A stretch of 8,479 nucleotides of DNA from Candidatus Krumholzibacteriia bacterium (GTDB lineage: Bacteria > Krumholzibacteriota > Krumholzibacteriia > Krumholzibacteriales > Krumholzibacteriaceae). Position numbers and translations under genes: made by a program. Shown here piece after piece: positions 6,070-8,479 of this stretch. The notes beneath the pieces were generated by a model. The model searched no databases, was not told where the DNA came from, and worked only from the letters and a program-made list of their open reading frames with translations. Location of the stretch: assembly GCA_028696635.1 (NCBI GenBank), contig JAQVGR010000053.1, forward strand, positions 1-8,479, given 5' to 3'. The first letter of the stretch is position 1. Each line of letters opens with the position of its first letter.

Positions 6070-7036
6070 CCTCGCCGTCATCGTCCTCGTCTCGATGCTC
6101 GCCTCGGCGTTCTTCTCGGGAGTCGAAACGGCGGTCGTCTCGTGCAGCAAGGTGCGGCTGCGCAGCCGCGCCAGGCGCGGATCCTGGCGGGCCCAGATCC
6201 TGGAAGGCCTTCTCCGGCGCCCGGAGAAGTTCTTCAGCCTCGTGCTCGTGGGCAACAACCTCGCGAACGTCGCCTGCATGGCCACGGCGACCGCCCTGGC
6301 GGTGCGGCACTGGGGCGACAGCGGGGCCGCCGTCGCGACGATCGCGCTGACCCCCGCGCTGCTCGTCGTCGGCGAGGTCATCCCCAAGTCGGCGTTTCTC
6401 TACCACGCCGATCGCGTCGCGCTGCTCCTCGCTCCGCCGATCAGGGCGGCGGCGCTGCTCCTGCAGCCGCTCGTCGCCCCGGCCGCGCTCCTCGCCCGCG
6501 CCCTCACGGGCCTGACGGGGAGGGGGGAGGGACGGTTCGACATCCTCTCCACGCGCGAGGAGCTGGTCTACCTCTACCGCCGCGGCCGCGTCGACACGGA
6601 GATTGCGGTGCGCGAGCAGCGGATCATCGGGACGGTGTTCAGTTTCGGCGCGCGGAGCGTCGGGGAGCTGATGGTCCCCATGGAGAACGTGATCACCTTC
6701 CCCGTAACCGCCTCGGTGGACGAGGTCGTCGAGGAAGCGAACCGGCACACCTACTCGCGGTTCCCGCTCGTCTCGCCCCGGGACGGGCGGATAGTCGGCG
6801 TGGTGTCGCTGTTCGACCTGCTGGGGCTCGACGGCGGCGAGCGGCTCGCCTCGGTGATGCACACCCCGCTGTACGTGCATCCGGAGGAGAAGGCAGAACG
6901 CCTCCTGATCCGGATGAAGGACGACCCGCTCCACTTCGCCGTGGTGATCTCCGGGGCCGGGGAGGCGACGGGGATCATCACCCTCGAGAACATCCTCGAG
7001 AGCTTCGTCGGCGAGATCTCGAACGAGTACGAGTGA
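6056..7036 (+). CDS. CNNM/CorC-type DUF21-CBS protein lacking the C-terminal CorC_HlyC domain
   Basis: This is a second member of the family, 326 aa. The DUF21 domain (about 6-150) has FFSGVETAVVS (19-29), LVLVGNNLANVA (62-73) and VGEVIPKSAF (105-114). The CBS pair covers about 200-320 (VGELMVPMENVITFPV, SRFPLVSPRDGRIVGVVSL, FAVVISGAGEATGIITLENI). The chain stops 14 residues after the CBS2 motif ITLEN, so the CorC_HlyC domain of its neighbour is absent. The ending is an ordinary stop codon with no sign of frameshift, and the next bases already lead into the convergent gene. Its start overlaps the preceding gene by 14 bp, and GGGGAGGA (6043-6050) gives a good ribosome binding site. The two proteins differ clearly, so this is not a recent duplication. 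A heteromeric pair is inferred from coupling, not shown. Confidence 0.9.
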   Translation: MSSTSLAVIVLVSMLASAFFSGVETAVVSCSKVRLRSRARRGSWRAQILEGLLRRPEKFFSLVLVGNNLANVACMATATALAVRHWGDSGAAVATIALTPALLVVGEVIPKSAFLYHADRVALLLAPPIRAAALLLQPLVAPAALLARALTGLTGRGEGRFDILSTREELVYLYRRGRVDTEIAVREQRIIGTVFSFGARSVGELMVPMENVITFPVTASVDEVVEEANRHTYSRFPLVSPRDGRIVGVVSLFDLLGLDGGERLASVMHTPLYVHPEEKAERLLIRMKDDPLHFAVVISGAGEATGIITLENILESFVGEISNEYE

Positions 7037-7041
7037 CGCCT

Positions 7042-7057
7042 GCCGGCCCGGCCCGGC
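7042..7057. terminator. GC hairpin in the convergent gap, possible shared terminator
   Basis: GCCGG (7042-7046) can pair with CCGGC (7053-7057) around 6 bases, in the 27-bp gap between two convergent stop codons. It is symmetrical, so both strands could use it. There is no T tract on either side, so the case for intrinsic termination is weak. Confidence 0.25.
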
Positions 7058-7063
7058 GATCCG

Positions 7064-8479
7064 CTATTTCCCCGCCTGCACCCAGCCGAGCTCGCCGACC
7101 TCGCGCTCGACCTCCTCGAGGATCTCGCAGGAGCGCACGAGCTCCTGCATCGCCGTGTGGTCGGGGTAGAGCGGGCGGTCGACGTCGAGGAAGTCGACGT
7201 GCCGCCTGATCACGTCCTTCGCCTTCTGTACCCCTTTGCCGAAGGCGTATTCGCGGAAGTCCAGCGCCTGCGCGGCGGCCATGAACTCGATCCCCAGCAC
7301 GCCGTAGGCGTTGTCGAGGATCTGGAAGTTCTTGATCGCCGTGTTCATCCCCATCGAGACGAAGTCCTCCTGGTCGGCCGCGGCGGGGATCGACTGGATC
7401 GAGGCGGGCATCGAGAGGATGCGCTGCTCGACGATCTGCATGTCGGCGGTGTACTGGCTCAGCATCAGCCCCGACATCATCCCGGCCCCCTTGCTGAGGA
7501 AGGCGGGGAGCCCGATGTTCAGCGCCGGATGGTTGAGCCGGTTCATGCGGCGCTCCGACATCACGCTGACCATCGTGACCGCCGCGCCGATCATGTCCAT
7601 CGGGAGCGACACCGGCGATCCCTGGAAGTTCGCCCCGGAGAGCTGGATCTTGCGGTCGGGGAAGAAGATCGGGTTGTCGCCGACGCCGTTGAGCTCGATC
7701 TCGACCTGCGTGCGGGCGAACTCCCACGCGTCGTGCGCGGCGCCGATCACCTGGGGGGCTGAGCGCATCGAGTAGGCGTCCTGGACCTTGACCTTCAGGC
7801 GCCCCTCGGCGAGGTCCCCGCCGGCGACGCACTTGAGGATCGCCGCGGCGGCGCGCATGGCGCCGCGGAAGCCGCGGACCTCGTGCAGGAGGGGGTGGTA
7901 GGGGCGCATGTTGGCCATCAGCGCCTCGAGGGTCATCGCCGCGGCGATCTCCGCCTGGCGCAGCCACCGGTCGGTGTCGTGGAGCATGATCGCGCTCATC
8001 GCGGTGAGCAGGTTCGATCCGTTGATCGTGGCCAGCCCGTCGCGCGCCTTCAGCCCGGGCACGGGGATCCCCGCCTTCTCCAGCGCCTTTTTCCCGTCGA
8101 GCAGCTCGCCCTGGTAGTACGCCTTCCCCTCGCCGAGCATCAGCAGCGCGATCTGCGACATCGGCGCGAGATCGCCGCACGCGCCGACCGAGCCCTTCTG
8201 GCAGACGTACGGGGTGACCCCCCTGTTGAGCATCGCGACCAGCGTCTCGGCGATCTCGGGGCGGCACCCCGAGTTCCCGTGGGCGAGCACGTTGAGCCTG
8301 CCCGCCATCGCCCCGCGCACGTACTCGATCGGGGCCGGATCCCCGATCCCCGCGGCGTGGTTGTATATCAGGTACCGCTGGAAGTCCTCGATCTGGTCAT
8401 CGTTGAGCACCACCTCGGAGAACTCGCCGATCCCCGTGTTCACGCCGTACATGATCTCGCGGGCGACGACCTTCTCCAG
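7064..8479 (-). CDS. hutH: Histidine-type aromatic amino acid ammonia-lyase, MIO family (partial, 5' end outside window)
   Basis: The family removes ammonia from histidine (to urocanate), phenylalanine or tyrosine without an external cofactor. The frame is open to the window edge: 9 codons precede the first Met at 8452, so 471 residues are visible. The MIO site is at visible residues 100-102 against 142-144 in P. putida HutH, so about 40 N-terminal residues are missing. Visible landmarks are MYGVNTGIG (10-18, catalytic Tyr), YNHAAGIG (39-46, the His used by HutH), GSVGACGDLAP, GVGDNPIFFP, GANFQGSP, SERRMNRL and ADQEDFVSMG (the Glu typical of HutH, where phenylalanine lyases have Gln). The MIO triad is Ala-Cys-Gly, not Ala-Ser-Gly. 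His and Glu favour histidine as substrate, but NFQG and INGSN differ from classical HutH, so a tyrosine or phenylalanine lyase or aminomutase is possible. No other hut gene is in view. Confidence 0.85.
   Translation of the reverse strand: MEKVVAREIMYGVNTGIGEFSEVVLNDDQIEDFQRYLIYNHAAGIGDPAPIEYVRGAMAGRLNVLAHGNSGCRPEIAETLVAMLNRGVTPYVCQKGSVGACGDLAPMSQIALLMLGEGKAYYQGELLDGKKALEKAGIPVPGLKARDGLATINGSNLLTAMSAIMLHDTDRWLRQAEIAAAMTLEALMANMRPYHPLLHEVRGFRGAMRAAAAILKCVAGGDLAEGRLKVKVQDAYSMRSAPQVIGAAHDAWEFARTQVEIELNGVGDNPIFFPDRKIQLSGANFQGSPVSLPMDMIGAAVTMVSVMSERRMNRLNHPALNIGLPAFLSKGAGMMSGLMLSQYTADMQIVEQRILSMPASIQSIPAAADQEDFVSMGMNTAIKNFQILDNAYGVLGIEFMAAAQALDFREYAFGKGVQKAKDVIRRHVDFLDVDRPLYPDHTAMQELVRSCEILEEVEREVGELGWVQAGK

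Noticed and set aside
4792..6387. Long open frame (531 codons) on the - strand across both CNNM genes
   Set aside because: Charged, repetitive composition with no recognisable domain, opposite two confident genes. A codon-bias shadow.
185..7036. The six Tol genes plus transporters as a new defence or secretion system
   Set aside because: Gene order, motifs and lengths match the known Tol-Pal machine followed by CNNM-family genes. No nuclease, toxin, helicase or secretion component is present.
6978..8267. Second long - strand frame (429 codons) overlapping the ammonia-lyase
   Set aside because: Arg/Gly/Asp-rich shadow in another frame of the same strand as the lyase, which carries all family motifs in its own frame.
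1..8479. tRNA, rRNA, CRISPR array, insertion sequence, attachment site or phage genes
   Set aside because: No tRNA-like cloverleaf, array of spaced repeats, transposase or terminal repeats were seen. All gene space is filled by conserved core-type genes in even high-GC codon use, with no sign of recent transfer.

Overview
This window looks like chromosomal DNA from a high-GC, Gram-negative (diderm) bacterium. The diderm assignment rests on a complete Tol-Pal envelope system with an outer-membrane-type lipoprotein (Pal). No ribosomal or other phylogenetic marker is present, so I cannot name a phylum. The compact TonB-like TolA, the lipoprotein form of CpoB and the Cys in the Pal motif GHCDERGT suggest a lineage outside the enteric proteobacteria, but that is inference.

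Layout. Positions 1-184 are non-coding: a terminator-like hairpin that may end an upstream unit, then a candidate sigma70-type promoter and a 22-bp imperfect palindrome over its -10. Positions 185-4777 hold the tol-pal cluster in the classical order tolQ, tolR, tolA/tonB-like, tolB, pal, cpoB, all on the + strand. The largest gap, 115 bp, lies before pal. It holds an A-tract-flanked promoter, a second palindrome over the -10, and a potentially folded leader. Positions 4777-7036 hold two DUF21-CBS (CNNM/CorC family) membrane protein genes. The first overlaps the cpoB stop codon by one base and the second overlaps the first by 14 bp, so both probably belong to the pal-cpoB transcription unit. 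Positions 7064-8479, on the - strand and convergent with the rest, carry most of an aromatic amino acid (histidine-type) ammonia-lyase whose N-terminus lies beyond the window.

How the genes work together. TolQ and TolR form the proton-driven motor in the inner membrane. The TolA-like protein spans the periplasm and carries the force to TolB and Pal, which tether the outer membrane to peptidoglycan during envelope constriction. CpoB links this machine to cell-wall synthesis. The two CNNM-type proteins are probable divalent-cation (Mg2+) transport or homeostasis proteins, and may work as a pair. The ammonia-lyase belongs to amino acid catabolism and has no visible link to the other genes.

I see no wholly new multi-gene system. 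The points most worth a second look are: the ammonia-lyase has Ala-Cys-Gly in place of the Ala-Ser-Gly that forms the MIO cofactor; palindromes cover the -10 of both candidate promoters; CpoB appears to be lipid-anchored; and tandem, unequal CNNM genes are translationally coupled to tol-pal.
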